Below, piece by piece: positions 34,443 to 45,642 of a stretch of 64,000 nt of DNA. The stretch is from Streptomyces caelestis (GTDB taxonomy: Bacteria > Actinomycetota > Actinomycetes > Streptomycetales > Streptomycetaceae): assembly GCF_001279005.1 (NCBI RefSeq), contig NZ_LGCN01000040.1:98199-162198 (forward strand), given 5' to 3'. The notes beneath the pieces were generated by a model. The model saw only the letters and a list, made by a program, of their open reading frames with translations. It made no database searches and was not told the DNA's origin. Within the stretch, counting starts at the first letter, position 1, and each line of letters begins with the position of its first letter. Position numbers and translations under genes: made by a program.

Positions 34443-36373
34443 TCGTAGAGCTCCTCTTCGGCCAGGTACTTGACCAGCTCCTCCTTCTCGAAGAGGGCGA
34501 GCAGGTCGGGGCGGATGGGTTCGGTGGTCTCACGGGTCAGGGCGATCCGGCCGCGTGCCGGACCGGTGGCCGCGAAACCGTCCACGGGGTCGGCGAGCGC
34601 GCACAGCAGGTTCACGTTGCGCCAGGAGCGTTCCATCCCCGAGTGGTCCTCCCGGGTGTGCCCGCCGCGCGACTCGGTGCGCTCCAGCGCCGCCCGGGCC
34701 ACGCACTCGCTGACCAGCAGCATGTTCCTCAGATCCAGGGCGAGGTGCCAGCCCGGGTTGAACTGCCGGTGCCCCTCGACGCCGGCCCGGCGGGCCCGCA
34801 GGCGCAGCTCGGCGAGCTTCTCCAGAGCCTGCTCCATCTCGTGCTCGCGGCGGATGATGCCGACCAGGTCGTGCATGGTCCGCTGGAGTTCCTGGTGCAG
34901 GGTGTACGGGTTCTCCGGCGGCCCCCCGTCCGGCTCCCCGCCCTCCGCGGAGAACGGGCGCAGGGCCTCCGCGGCGGCCGCGTCGACCTGTGCGTCGTCC
35001 ACGCGGGGCCGCGCGGCCCCGGCCCCGCTCGCGTACTCGGCCGCGTGCAGGCCCGCCCGGCGTCCGAAGACCAGCAGGTCGGACAGGGAGTTCCCGCCGA
35101 GCCGGTTGGAGCCGTGCATCCCGCCGGCCACCTCACCGGCCGCGAACAGCCCCGGCACCCCGCGCGCCGCCGCCGAGTCGGAGTCGACGGCGATGCCGCC
35201 CATCACGTAGTGGCAGGTCGGCCCGACCTCCATCGCCTCCGCCGTGATGTCGACGTCCGCCAGCTCCTTGAACTGGTGGTACATCGACGGCAGCCGCCGC
35301 TTGATCACCTCGGCCGGCATCCGGGTGGACACGTCCAGGAAGACCCCGCCGTGCGGGGAGCCGCGGCCCGCCTTCACCTCGGCGTTGATCGCGCGGGCCA
35401 CCTCGTCGCGGGGGAGCAGCTCGGGCGGGCGCCGGTTGTGGTCCGGGTCGTCGTACCAGCGGTCGGCCTCCTCCTCGGTCTCGGCGTACTTCTCCTTGAA
35501 GACGTCCGGGACGTAGTCGAACATGAACCGCCGGCCCTCGGAGTCGCGCAGCACCCCGCCGTCCCCGCGCACCGACTCGGTGACGAGGATGCCCTTCACC
35601 GACGGCGGCCAGACCATCCCGGTCGGGTGGAACTGCACGAACTCCATGTTCAGCAGCGGGGCCCCGGCCAGCAGCGCCAGCGCGTGCCCGTCACCGGTGT
35701 ACTCCCACGAGTTCGAGGTCACCTTGAACGACTTGCCGATCCCGCCGGTCGCGATCACCACGGCGGGCGCCTCCAGGACGAAGAAGCGCCCGGACTCCCG
35801 CTCGTACCCGAAGACCCCGGAGACCCTCTCGCCGTCCTTCAGCACCCGGGTGACCGTGCACTCCTGGAAGACCTTCAGCCGGGACTCGTAGTCCCCGGTC
35901 TCCCGGAAGTCCTCCTGCTGGAGCGCGACGATCCTCTGCTGGAGGGTGCGGATCAGCTCGAGGCCGGTGCGGTCGCCCACATGCGCCAGGCGCGGGTACT
36001 CGTGGCCGCCGAAGTTGCGCTGCGAGATCCGGCCGTCCTGCGTCCGGTCGAACAGCGCGCCCCAGGTCTCCAGCTCCCACACCCGCTGCGGCGCCTCCCG
36101 GGCGTGCAGCTCGGCCATCCGCCACTGGTTGAGGAACTTCCCGCCGCGCAGGGTGTCGCGGAAGTGGACCTGCCAGCCGTCCCCGGCGTTGGCGTTGCCC
36201 ATCGCCGCCGCGATGCCGCCCTCGGCCATCACGGTGTGCGCCTTGCCGAACAGCGACTTGCAGATCACCGCCGTACGGGCGCCCCGCTCGCGCGCCTCGA
36301 TCGCGGCGCGCAGACCGGCGCCGCCGGCCCCGACCACGACGACGTCCCACTCCTGTCGGTCGACCACGGACAT
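34439..36373 (-). CDS. sdhA: Succinate dehydrogenase / fumarate reductase flavoprotein subunit
   Basis: This 644-aa FAD enzyme oxidises succinate to fumarate on the inner face of the membrane. The Rossmann motif is DVVVVGAGGAGLRAAIEARE. H46 in GKAHTVMAEGG is the covalent FAD site. NFGGHEYPRL, GMHGSNRLGGNSL and TCHYVMGGIAVD follow, as expected for the family. The length matches the group of SdhA/FrdA with a C-terminal extension. It starts 16 bases after the sdhC stop and is coupled to sdhB. Confidence 0.97.
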   Translation of the reverse strand: MSVVDRQEWDVVVVGAGGAGLRAAIEARERGARTAVICKSLFGKAHTVMAEGGIAAAMGNANAGDGWQVHFRDTLRGGKFLNQWRMAELHAREAPQRVWELETWGALFDRTQDGRISQRNFGGHEYPRLAHVGDRTGLELIRTLQQRIVALQQEDFRETGDYESRLKVFQECTVTRVLKDGERVSGVFGYERESGRFFVLEAPAVVIATGGIGKSFKVTSNSWEYTGDGHALALLAGAPLLNMEFVQFHPTGMVWPPSVKGILVTESVRGDGGVLRDSEGRRFMFDYVPDVFKEKYAETEEEADRWYDDPDHNRRPPELLPRDEVARAINAEVKAGRGSPHGGVFLDVSTRMPAEVIKRRLPSMYHQFKELADVDITAEAMEVGPTCHYVMGGIAVDSDSAAARGVPGLFAAGEVAGGMHGSNRLGGNSLSDLLVFGRRAGLHAAEYASGAGAARPRVDDAQVDAAAAEALRPFSAEGGEPDGGPPENPYTLHQELQRTMHDLVGIIRREHEMEQALEKLAELRLRARRAGVEGHRQFNPGWHLALDLRNMLLVSECVARAALERTESRGGHTREDHSGMERSWRNVNLLCALADPVDGFAATGPARGRIALTRETTEPIRPDLLALFEKEELVKYLAEEELYE

Positions 36374-36389
36374 CAGTCAAGTCCCCCAG

Positions 36390-37226
36390 CTAGAAGAAGC
36401 GCGGATCGTCGAGGACACCGGACGCGACGAGGTACACGTAGAGGTCGGCGAGCGCCACGCTCAGCAGCGACGCCCAGGCGAGCTGCATGTGCCGGGCGTT
36501 CAGCCGGCCCACCGCCCGCCACATCCGGTAGCGCACCGGATGCTTCGAGAAGTGCTTCAGCTTCCCGCCGACGATGTGCCGGCAGGAGTGGCAGGAGATC
36601 GTGTACGCCCAGATCAGCGCGATGTTGACCAGGAACACCAGGGTGCCGAGCCCCATGTGGCCCCAGGCGTAGTGCTCGTCGCGGAAGGCGAGCACGGTGT
36701 CGTAGGTCAGGATGCCGGCGACCGGGACCGCCGCGTAGAAGAAGTACCGGTGGACGTTCTGCAGGATCAGCGGGAAGCGGGTCTCCCCGGTGTACTTCCC
36801 GTGCGGCTCGGCCACCGCGCAGGCCGGCGGGGCCGCCCAGAAGCCCCGGTAGTAGGCCTTGCGGTAGTAGTAGCAGGTCAGCCGGAAACCGAGCGGGAAG
36901 ATCAGGATGATGATCGCCGGCGAGATGCCCCACCAGCTGCCGAACAGCTCCCAGTTCGGCCCGGCCCGCATCGGCGCGCAGTTCTCCGCGAGACAGGGCG
37001 AGTAGAACGGCGAGACGTACGGCGCCGCGTAGTAGTCGGCGTTCGCGAAGGCCCGCCAGGTCGAGTAGACGACGAAGGCGAGCAGCCCGGCCGCGGTGGC
37101 GGCCGGGGCCAGCCACCAGCGGTCGGTCCGCAGGTGCGGGGCGGCGATCGCGGCACGCGTACCGGTGCGCACACCGCCGCTTCTCGGACGGGGTCGTGTG
37201 GCGGAAGGTTCCGTGCCAGTGGCCAC
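36390..37226 (-). CDS. sdhC: Succinate dehydrogenase membrane subunit
   Basis: This 278-aa membrane subunit has five hydrophobic helices: LAPAATAAGLLAFVVYSTW, SPAIIILIFPLGFRLTCYY, YFFYAAVPVAGILTYDTVL, LGTLVFLVNIALIWAYTI and LAWASLLSVALADLYVYLV. Several His residues near the membrane edge (NVHRYFF, DEHYAWGHMG, CHSCRHIVGG) are candidate haem or quinone ligands. There is no separate sdhD, so this is a one-anchor (type B-like) complex. GTG 37226 has GGAG 9 bases upstream. The preceding open frame is Pro/Arg-rich noise. Confidence 0.9.
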   Translation of the reverse strand: MATGTEPSATRPRPRSGGVRTGTRAAIAAPHLRTDRWWLAPAATAAGLLAFVVYSTWRAFANADYYAAPYVSPFYSPCLAENCAPMRAGPNWELFGSWWGISPAIIILIFPLGFRLTCYYYRKAYYRGFWAAPPACAVAEPHGKYTGETRFPLILQNVHRYFFYAAVPVAGILTYDTVLAFRDEHYAWGHMGLGTLVFLVNIALIWAYTISCHSCRHIVGGKLKHFSKHPVRYRMWRAVGRLNARHMQLAWASLLSVALADLYVYLVASGVLDDPRFF

Positions 37227-37270
37227 TGGTCCACTCCGGTGGGGGTCGGGGGCGCCGCGGTCGGCGGGGG

Positions 37271-37564
37271 TCAGGGGGCGCGCCGGTCGCGGGCGCCGAG
37301 ACCCTCGTCGTCCGTGTCCACCCACAGCGAGGGGTCGTACGGAGTGTCGGAGATGGTCACGAGATCGGGGCGTTTCTGCGGGGCCGTGCGGACGGCGGCC
37401 GTCTCCCGCAGCAGCGCGACGCTCTCGCGCAGGTGATCGGTGTCGGTGCGGACGCGGCGCATCTCCAGGCCGCCGCTGCCCAGCTGCTTCTCCAGGCGCC
37501 CCACCGACCGGATCAGGTCGTCGAGGCAGCGCTGGACGGATGTCAGTTCCTCGTGCACGGACAT
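37271..37564 (-). CDS. Small coiled-coil protein upstream of sdhC
   Basis: This is a 97-aa protein of unknown function. The first 60 residues are a predicted amphipathic coiled coil (LTSVQRCLDDLIRSVGRLEKQL, DTDHLRESVALLRET). The C-terminus holds DTPYDPSLWVDTDDEGLG, which looks like a conserved short motif. The ATG at 37564 has GAGG 8 bases upstream. It is on the same strand as sdhCAB, 44 bases before sdhC, so it may be the first gene of that operon. Confidence 0.75.
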   Translation of the reverse strand: MSVHEELTSVQRCLDDLIRSVGRLEKQLGSGGLEMRRVRTDTDHLRESVALLRETAAVRTAPQKRPDLVTISDTPYDPSLWVDTDDEGLGARDRRAP

Positions 37565-37854
37565 GACGTGACCTCACTTCCACGGGTCCTTCTGGCCCAA
37601 GGCGGCAACGTTCATGCGCCTGAGAGTGTTGCGCGTCACACCTTGCGCTGTGAAGGGATGTGCGTCGATTGGCCGAGGCGTACGGGTGCACCGAGCGGTG
37701 CTTTGCGCCGCACGGGTGGGCTTGCCGTCCGTGGTCGCCGTGTCGCCCCGGGTTGCCGAACCCTTTCCTCTTCAGTGGGCCGCATACATCGGATGAGATC
37801 CAAATACCACCAAAAGTGATCGTAACGTCCGCGGCTTCCCGGAGGTACTCAGAG

Positions 37855-40044
37855 ATGTCCCACGACGGCGTCGGCCCGCGCGCGGCTCTGCGCTCGGCCG
37901 CCTTCCTCACGGCGGGCGTGCTCGCGGTGCCCGCGCTGGCCGGATGCGGCTCCGACGACCCGGCGGGCAAGCCCCTCGCGGGAGCGGACGTCGCGCGCGC
38001 CGACCGGACCCTGATCGCCGACGGGGGCACCCTGCGCTGGGCCGTGGACACCGTTCCGGACACCCTGAACGCCTTCCAGTCGGACGCCGACGCCACCACC
38101 ACCCGGATCGCCCAGGCCGTCCTGCCGTCGCTGTACCGGACGGACGGCCGGGGCCGGCCGGTGCGCAACCCCGACTACCTGGAGTCCGCCGAGGTCGTCG
38201 ACACCGAGCCCCGGCAGGTGGTCCTCTACCGGCTCAACCAGCAGGCCGTCTGGAGCGACGGCCGCGAGATCGGCGCCGCCGACTTCGCCGCCCAGTGGCG
38301 CGCCCTGTCCGGGAAGGACACCGCCTACTGGACCGCCCGCAACGCCGGCTACGACCACATCGAGAAGGTCGAGCGGGGCCGGAACGACCTCGAGGTCAAG
38401 GTCACCTTCAGCCGTCCCTACGCCGACTGGAAGTCGCTGTTCACGCCGCTGTACCCGAAGCAGGTCATGGGCGCCCCGGACTCCTTCAACGACGGGGCCC
38501 GCAAGAAGCTCAAGGTCACCGCCGGGCCCTTCACGGTGAAGAAGGTCGACACCGGGGAGGACGAGGTCACCCTCGCCCGCAGTGCGCGCTGGTGGGGCGA
38601 CCCGGCGAAGCTCTCCACGATCGTGCTGCGGGCCGTGCCCCACGACAAGCGGATCTCCGCGCTCACCGCCGGCACCGTCGACCTGGCCGAGATCGACCCG
38701 GCCGCCGCCCGCCGCATCACCGCCGCCGCGCTGCCGCGGAACGGGGACAGCCCTCTGGCGGGCCCCGCGGCGGACCGGTCCGCCGCGGACGCGCTGCGCT
38801 CCTGGGCCGTCGCCAACGGCTCCGACGAGGAGGCCGCCGACGAGGAGATCTCCGCCCGCGAGAAGCTGCGCGAGAAGGCCGCGAAGCACGCCCGCCGGCA
38901 GAAGGCCCTCGGCGGCTTCGAGGTGCGCAAGTCGTTCGAGCCCGCCTACACCCAGCTCGCCCTCAACGGCGCCGACGGCCCCCTCGCCGACGAGCGGGTC
39001 CGTCGCGCGGTGGCCCGGGCGCTGGACCGCGAGGCCATCGCCGAGGCGGTCCTGGAACCGCTCGGCCTGCCCGCCGAGCCCCTCGGCAGCCACCTCGCGC
39101 TGTCCGGCCAGGCCGCCTACGCCGACGGCAGCGGAGCCCTCGGCGAGCAGGACGCCAAGGAGGCGCAGGCGCTGCTCGCGGACGCCGGCTGGGAGCCGGG
39201 CGGGCCGGTGAAGAAGGAGAAGAAGAAGGACGACGAGGAGGAGGCGGCCGGCTCGGAGGGGGACGACGGGAGCGACTCCGAGGGCGGCGACGACGGCACG
39301 TACATCGTCGGAGAGGACGACGGGAGCAACGGGGACGGCGGGGACGACGACAAGGCCCCGCGGGACTCCGGTACCGGCGCCGGGCGGCTGACGCGGGGCG
39401 GCGCCCCCGGCGCCTACGCCCCCCGGGGCACCGCCGCCCCGGCCCGGGCCGGGAGCGCCCGCGTCGCCAAGGACGGCAAGGCGCTCACCCTCCGCTTCGT
39501 CCTGCCCTCGGGACCGGGCTCGGACACGCTGCGCACCGTGGCCGACCGGATCGCGACGATGCTGGAGCGGATCGGCATCGGCACGAAGATCTCCGAGGTC
39601 GACGACGAGAGCTACTTCAAGGACCACATCGCGTCCGGCGAGTACGACCTCGCCCTGTACTCCTGGCCCGCGACCGCCTACCCCGCCACCGACGCCCGCC
39701 CCGTCTACGCCAAACCGGCCCCGGCCGCGGACGGCTCCCTGAACGTGGAGCAGAACTACACCCGCGTCGGCACCGACCAGGTCGACCAGCTCTTCGACCA
39801 GGCCGTCACCACGCTCGACGACTCCGAGCGCCGCGCCCTGCTCCGCAAGGCGGACTCCCGCATCTGGGCGGCGGCCGGTTCCATCCCCCTCTACCAGCGC
39901 CCCCAGCTCACCGCCGCCCGCAAGAACCTGGCCAACGCCGGCGCGTTCGGGTTCCGCACGCCGGTGTACGAGGACATGGGCTTCCTGAAGAAGGGCGCGA
40001 AGCCGGCGGCGGGCCCGTCGCCCGACGCCCCGTCCGCCGGGTAG
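37855..40044 (+). CDS. Family-5 solute-binding lipoprotein with acidic insertion
   Basis: This 729-aa protein is secreted and lipid-anchored: VLAVPALAGC gives a lipobox with Cys at about residue 35. The mature part is a family-5 (oligopeptide-type) binding protein (AVWSDGREIGAADFAAQW, NAGYDHIEKVER, QLALNGADGPLADERVRRAV and GSIPLYQRPQLT). Near residues 455-510 a low-complexity insert (KKEKKKDDEEE, then an Asp/Gly/Ser run) splits the second lobe, making the protein longer than the usual 530-600 aa. No permease genes are adjacent, so it may be a mycobacterial LpqW-like orphan rather than a transporter part. ATG 37855 has GGAGG 9 bases upstream. Confidence 0.85.
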   Translation: MSHDGVGPRAALRSAAFLTAGVLAVPALAGCGSDDPAGKPLAGADVARADRTLIADGGTLRWAVDTVPDTLNAFQSDADATTTRIAQAVLPSLYRTDGRGRPVRNPDYLESAEVVDTEPRQVVLYRLNQQAVWSDGREIGAADFAAQWRALSGKDTAYWTARNAGYDHIEKVERGRNDLEVKVTFSRPYADWKSLFTPLYPKQVMGAPDSFNDGARKKLKVTAGPFTVKKVDTGEDEVTLARSARWWGDPAKLSTIVLRAVPHDKRISALTAGTVDLAEIDPAAARRITAAALPRNGDSPLAGPAADRSAADALRSWAVANGSDEEAADEEISAREKLREKAAKHARRQKALGGFEVRKSFEPAYTQLALNGADGPLADERVRRAVARALDREAIAEAVLEPLGLPAEPLGSHLALSGQAAYADGSGALGEQDAKEAQALLADAGWEPGGPVKKEKKKDDEEEAAGSEGDDGSDSEGGDDGTYIVGEDDGSNGDGGDDDKAPRDSGTGAGRLTRGGAPGAYAPRGTAAPARAGSARVAKDGKALTLRFVLPSGPGSDTLRTVADRIATMLERIGIGTKISEVDDESYFKDHIASGEYDLALYSWPATAYPATDARPVYAKPAPAADGSLNVEQNYTRVGTDQVDQLFDQAVTTLDDSERRALLRKADSRIWAAAGSIPLYQRPQLTAARKNLANAGAFGFRTPVYEDMGFLKKGAKPAAGPSPDAPSAG

Positions 40045-40347
40045 CGCGGAGCCGGGAGGGGGCCGGGTACGGACCCGGGAGGGGACCGGCGGCGGCTTCC
40101 CGCCCTGCTCCGGGGCCGCCGGCGAGGACGGCCTCCCGGCCCGCGCCGCCGCCGGCCGTGCCCGGCCGGATCCGCCGCGGCCGAGGCGGAGATCCGGCCT
40201 CTGAGCTGCGCCGACGCCTTCGGGACCACTCCAGGGCCGACACACCCGTACCATGGGGTGAGGCCGAGGCGTGTTCAGCCCGGCAGGGCCCGCGCATCAC
40301 AGACGCTCGTGCGGGGCATTCCTCAGTATTCCGGGAGTACGCCTTAT

Positions 40348-42255
<1,908 letters not shown>

Positions 42256-42277
42256 CGGTCGTAGGAGCGCTCCTCAC

Positions 42278-42319
42278 GAACGGCGCCGGACACCCGCACA
42301 CGGGGGTCCGGCGCCGTTC
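42278..42319 (+). terminator. Terminator after typA
   Basis: Perfect 14-bp arms GAACGGCGCCGGAC (42278-42291) and GTCCGGCGCCGTTC (42306-42319) enclose a 14-base loop with a small internal CCCG/CGGG pairing. It lies 22 bases after the typA stop. Confidence 0.85.
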
Positions 42320-42352
42320 GCGTACGAGGCGGGGAACACCGCCGGTGAACGG

Positions 42353-42394
42353 CCCGGAGTCAAGGGGAGCGCACCCGGAGTCAAGGGGAGTGCA
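42353..42394. repeat. 21-bp tandem repeat before the first peptide-transporter operon
   Basis: CCCGGAGTCAAGGGGAGCGCA (42353-42373) is followed directly by a copy differing at one base (42374-42394). It lies in the 713-bp intergenic region upstream of the transporter genes. It could be a duplicated regulatory site or a recent slippage product. Confidence 0.85.
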
Positions 42395-42968
42395 AAGGCA
42401 CGGCAGGGAAAGGGAAAGCGGGAGAAGGCAGGCGTAGGGAAAACCCTTGATCTGGCCGGAGCGTGCCGCTGGAACGGCCGGATCGCACTAGCCTGCTTTC
42501 GGAGCGGCGTCCCGCGGCCGGCGGATCCGGGCCCCGCGGTCCATGGCCAACGGCCCTGCCGGCCAAGCGCGCTGAGCGCGCGGCAGCCCCGGAACGCAGC
42601 CCGCACGGCGGGTACGTTACGCGCAATCGGTTTTCCCCGCGCGATCGTCCGATATTCGGACAGTCACCTCCGATAGATGTGTAACAAGTCCGTTTCGCAG
42701 GGATCTTTCACCAAACGGTTTGTCCGGATTTTGGAAGATGTAGGACCCAGCTGTGATCGAACCGATACCTCGGGGGTGTGGTTCGGCCGGTGGCGCATGG
42801 CAGATAGTTAGGCGCGTAGAGCTCGGCTGAACGGGTCACGCGCTGACAGCGCCGACTCACGAGCGCGGGGGGCACCTGACGATCTCCGACACCGGCGACG
42901 GGCGGTGGGCGGTGAGATGTCGTGTGCTCCTCTTTGCGGTGAACCAATGGACTCATGAGGAGGAACCC

Positions 42969-44582
42969 ATGCGCGGTGCCAAGAGCGCCAAGTGGGTCGC
43001 GGGTGCGATAGTCGTCGCGCTGGCCGCCACTGCCTGTGGAGGCGGCGACGGTGACGAGGGGAAGAGCAAGGGTTCCGGCCCTGCGGGGTATGTCTCGATC
43101 GACGTCGGTGAGCCGCAGAAGCCGCTGATCCCGGCCGACACCAACGAGTCCAACGGCTCGTACGTCATCCAGGCGCTGTTCACCCAGCTCCTGGACTTCG
43201 ACTCCAAGGGCGAGATCGTCTACACGAACGCCGAGTCGGTCACCACCGAGGACTCGAAGACGTGGACGGTCAAGCTCAAGAAGGGCTGGAAGTTCCACAA
43301 CGGTGAGGACGTCACCTCCAAGTCGTACATCGACGCCTGGAACTGGTACGCCAACATCAAGAACAACCAGCAGAACTCCTTCTGGTTCCAGGACATCAAG
43401 GGTTACGACGACGTCCACCCGGAGAAGGGCGACCCGAAGGCCGAGACCATGTCCGGTCTGAAGGCCCTGGACGACCACACCTTCACCATCGAGCTGAAGT
43501 ACACGATGCCGTACTTCAACTACAAGCTGGGTTACGCCACGTGGGCCCCGCTGCCCAAGGTCTTCTACGACGACCCGAAGGCCTTCGGCCAGAAGCCGGT
43601 CGGCAACGGTCCCTACACCTTCGAGAAGTGGGACCACAAGAAGCTCATCCAGGTCAAGGCCTGGGACGAGTACCAGGGCCCGAACAAGGCGAAGAACAAG
43701 GGCGTCCAGTTCAAGGCCTACACGACGCTCGAGGCCGCCTACAAGGACGTCGTCTCCGGCAACCTGGACATGATCCGCCAGGTCGGCCCGACGGACCTGC
43801 CGAAGTACAAGCAGGACCTCGGCGACGGCGCCATCGAGCAGCCGTACGCGGCCATCCAGACGCTGACCCCGGCGTTCTACTCCAAGACCTTCAAGGACAT
43901 CGACCCGAAGGTCCTGCAGGGCCTGTCGATGGCGATCGACCGCGAGACGATCACCAAGACGGTCCTGAACAACACCCGCACGCCGGCCGAGTCCTTCACC
44001 CCGCCCGGCGTCAAGGGCAACCAGGACCTGGACACCGACGTGTTCACGTACAACCCGGAGAAGGCCAAGCAGCTCATCGAGGAGGGCGGTGGCGTTCCGG
44101 GCAACAAGTTCACCGTCCAGTACAACACCGACGGTGGGCACAAGGAGTGGGTGACCGCGGTCTGCGAGTCCATCCGCAAGGCCACCGGCGTCGACTGCGT
44201 CGGCGACCCCAAGCCGGACTTCGCCACGGACCTCGAGGCCCGTGACAACGACCAGGTGAAGGGCATGTACCGCGGTGGCTGGGTCGCCGACTACCCGGTC
44301 AACGCAAACTTCATGAAGGAGCTCTACCACACCACCGCCGAGGCCAACAACGGTCGCTTCTCCAACAAGGAGATCGACAAGTTGATGAACGAGGCCGACC
44401 AGGCCGATTCCCTCGAGGCGTCGGTGAAGGCCTTCCAGGAGGTCGAGAAGAAGCTGGTCGAGCACATGCCGGCCATCCCGCTCTGGTACTACCGCATCAA
44501 CGGCGGCCACGGTAAGAACGTCGACAACGTCAACGTCGACTTCCACGGTGACCTCGAGGTGTGGGCCGTCACCACCAAGTAA
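42969..44582 (+). CDS. Oligopeptide-binding lipoprotein, transporter 1 (BldKB-like)
   Basis: This 537-aa secreted lipoprotein has lipobox VALAATAC with Cys near residue 22. It is a family-5 peptide-binding protein (VTSKSYIDAWNWYANIKNNQ, PLPKVFYDDPKAFG, PVGNGPYTFEKW, GLSMAIDRETITKTVLNNTR and AIPLWYYR). ATG 42969 follows GAGGAGG; the extra 19 codons to 42912 lack family sequence. It starts a five-gene ABC operon. Lys-rich composition and a following hairpin fit high expression of the binding protein. Position next to typA recalls bldKB of S. coelicolor, but there a permease gene comes first, so I leave the symbol blank. Confidence 0.93.
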   Translation: MRGAKSAKWVAGAIVVALAATACGGGDGDEGKSKGSGPAGYVSIDVGEPQKPLIPADTNESNGSYVIQALFTQLLDFDSKGEIVYTNAESVTTEDSKTWTVKLKKGWKFHNGEDVTSKSYIDAWNWYANIKNNQQNSFWFQDIKGYDDVHPEKGDPKAETMSGLKALDDHTFTIELKYTMPYFNYKLGYATWAPLPKVFYDDPKAFGQKPVGNGPYTFEKWDHKKLIQVKAWDEYQGPNKAKNKGVQFKAYTTLEAAYKDVVSGNLDMIRQVGPTDLPKYKQDLGDGAIEQPYAAIQTLTPAFYSKTFKDIDPKVLQGLSMAIDRETITKTVLNNTRTPAESFTPPGVKGNQDLDTDVFTYNPEKAKQLIEEGGGVPGNKFTVQYNTDGGHKEWVTAVCESIRKATGVDCVGDPKPDFATDLEARDNDQVKGMYRGGWVADYPVNANFMKELYHTTAEANNGRFSNKEIDKLMNEADQADSLEASVKAFQEVEKKLVEHMPAIPLWYYRINGGHGKNVDNVNVDFHGDLEVWAVTTK

Positions 44583-44618
44583 GAGGATCCTCGGGGATCT
44601 TCCCACTCGGCCGTAAGC

Positions 44619-44639
44619 CCGCCGCCGCTCAGGCGGCGG
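44619..44639 (+). terminator. Intercistronic hairpin after binding-protein gene 1
   Basis: CCGCCGCC (44619-44626) pairs with GGCGGCGG (44632-44639) around a 5-base loop. A second weaker hairpin follows (GGCCG near 44654, CGGCC near 44675). Set between the binding-protein gene and its permease, it probably protects the upstream mRNA or partly stops transcription. The second transporter operon has only 6 bases at this place and no hairpin. Confidence 0.7.
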
Positions 44640-44712
44640 TGGGAGGTGCGTGGGGCCGTCTCGTCACCAGGAGGCGGCCCCCCACCTGCGTTAACCCCTC
44701 ACGGAGGCACCT

Positions 44713-45642
44713 ATGGGGCGCTATGTCGCACGACGACTGCTCCAGATGATCCCGGTCTTCATCGGGTCAACCTTGATCATCTTCTGTATGATGTACGCCC
44801 TTCCCGGCGACCCCGTCCGGGCGATGATGGGGGACCAGGCGTACGACCCGGCGGTGGTCGCGAGCATCAAGAAGGACCTCGGTCTTGATCAGCCGCTGCT
44901 GCAGCAGTACGTGAACTACATGACCGGGCTGGTCCAGGGTGACTTCGGCACCCAGATCGCCAGTCAGCGGCCCATCAGCGACGTCATCACCGACGCGTTC
45001 CCGGTGACGATCAGGCTGACGATCTTCGCCTTCACCTTCGTCACGCTCGTGGGCATCGGCCTCGGCGTCGTCGCCGGTCTGCGCCCCGACACGCTGCGGG
45101 ACCGCGGGCTGCTGACGCTGACCCTGGTCCTCGTCTCGATGCCGTCCTTCGTGCTGGGCTTCCTGCTGCAGTACCTGCTCGCGTTCAAGTGGTCCGTCAC
45201 CACCCCCACGGTGACCGACTCGACGGACTTCGGCCAGCTCGCGCTTCCCGCCACCGTGCTGGCGTCGCTCTCCCTCGCCTACGTGGCCCGGCTGACCCGC
45301 ACGTCGATCGCGGAGAACCTGCGTTCCGACTACATGCGCACCGCCGTCGCCAAGGGACTGCCGCGCCGCCGCGTCATCGGCGTCCACCTGATGCGCAACT
45401 CGCTGATCCCCGTGGTCACCTTCCTCGGCATCGAGATCGGCAGCCTGATGACCGGCGCCATCGTGACCGAGGGCATCTTCAACGTGCGGGGCATCGGTAT
45501 CGAGATCTATGAGGCGCTCACCCGGCGCGAGGGCGCCACGGTCGTGGGCATCGCCTCGCTGATGGTGCTCATCTACCTCGCCGCCAGCTTGATCGTCGAC
45601 CTGCTTTACGCGGTCCTGGACCCGAGGATCCGGTATGCCTGA
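44713..45642 (+). CDS. Oligopeptide ABC transporter permease, transporter 1 (DppB/OppB type)
   Basis: This 309-aa membrane permease has six helices. It begins MGRYVARRLLQMIPVFIGSTLIIF with the usual GDPV segment (YALPGDPVRAMMGD). The EAA-type coupling loop is YMRTAVAKGLPRRRVIGVHLMRNSLIPVV. It ends VVDLLYAVLDPRIRYA, a hallmark of this permease type. The ATG has GGAGG 6 bases upstream. It overlaps the next permease by 8 bases. Confidence 0.95.
   Translation: MGRYVARRLLQMIPVFIGSTLIIFCMMYALPGDPVRAMMGDQAYDPAVVASIKKDLGLDQPLLQQYVNYMTGLVQGDFGTQIASQRPISDVITDAFPVTIRLTIFAFTFVTLVGIGLGVVAGLRPDTLRDRGLLTLTLVLVSMPSFVLGFLLQYLLAFKWSVTTPTVTDSTDFGQLALPATVLASLSLAYVARLTRTSIAENLRSDYMRTAVAKGLPRRRVIGVHLMRNSLIPVVTFLGIEIGSLMTGAIVTEGIFNVRGIGIEIYEALTRREGATVVGIASLMVLIYLAASLIVDLLYAVLDPRIRYA

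Larger units (their letters stand above)
42256..42968 (+). promoter_or_regulatory. Long leader/promoter region of the first peptide transporter
   Basis: This 713-bp gap has no supported gene. It holds the typA terminator, the 21-bp tandem repeat and the perfect inverted repeat GTCCGA-TAT-TCGGAC (42647-42661). The lower-GC stretch at about 42660-42800 (GTGTAACAAGTCCGTTTCGC, GGTTTGTCCGGATTTTGGAA) most likely contains the promoter. The length suggests control by several regulators, as known for bldK-type operons. Confidence 0.55.

Noticed and set aside
39208..39354. Acidic insert as a frameshift or assembly error
   Set aside because: The frame is intact on both sides and the binding-protein fold resumes in the same frame, so it reads as a true insertion.
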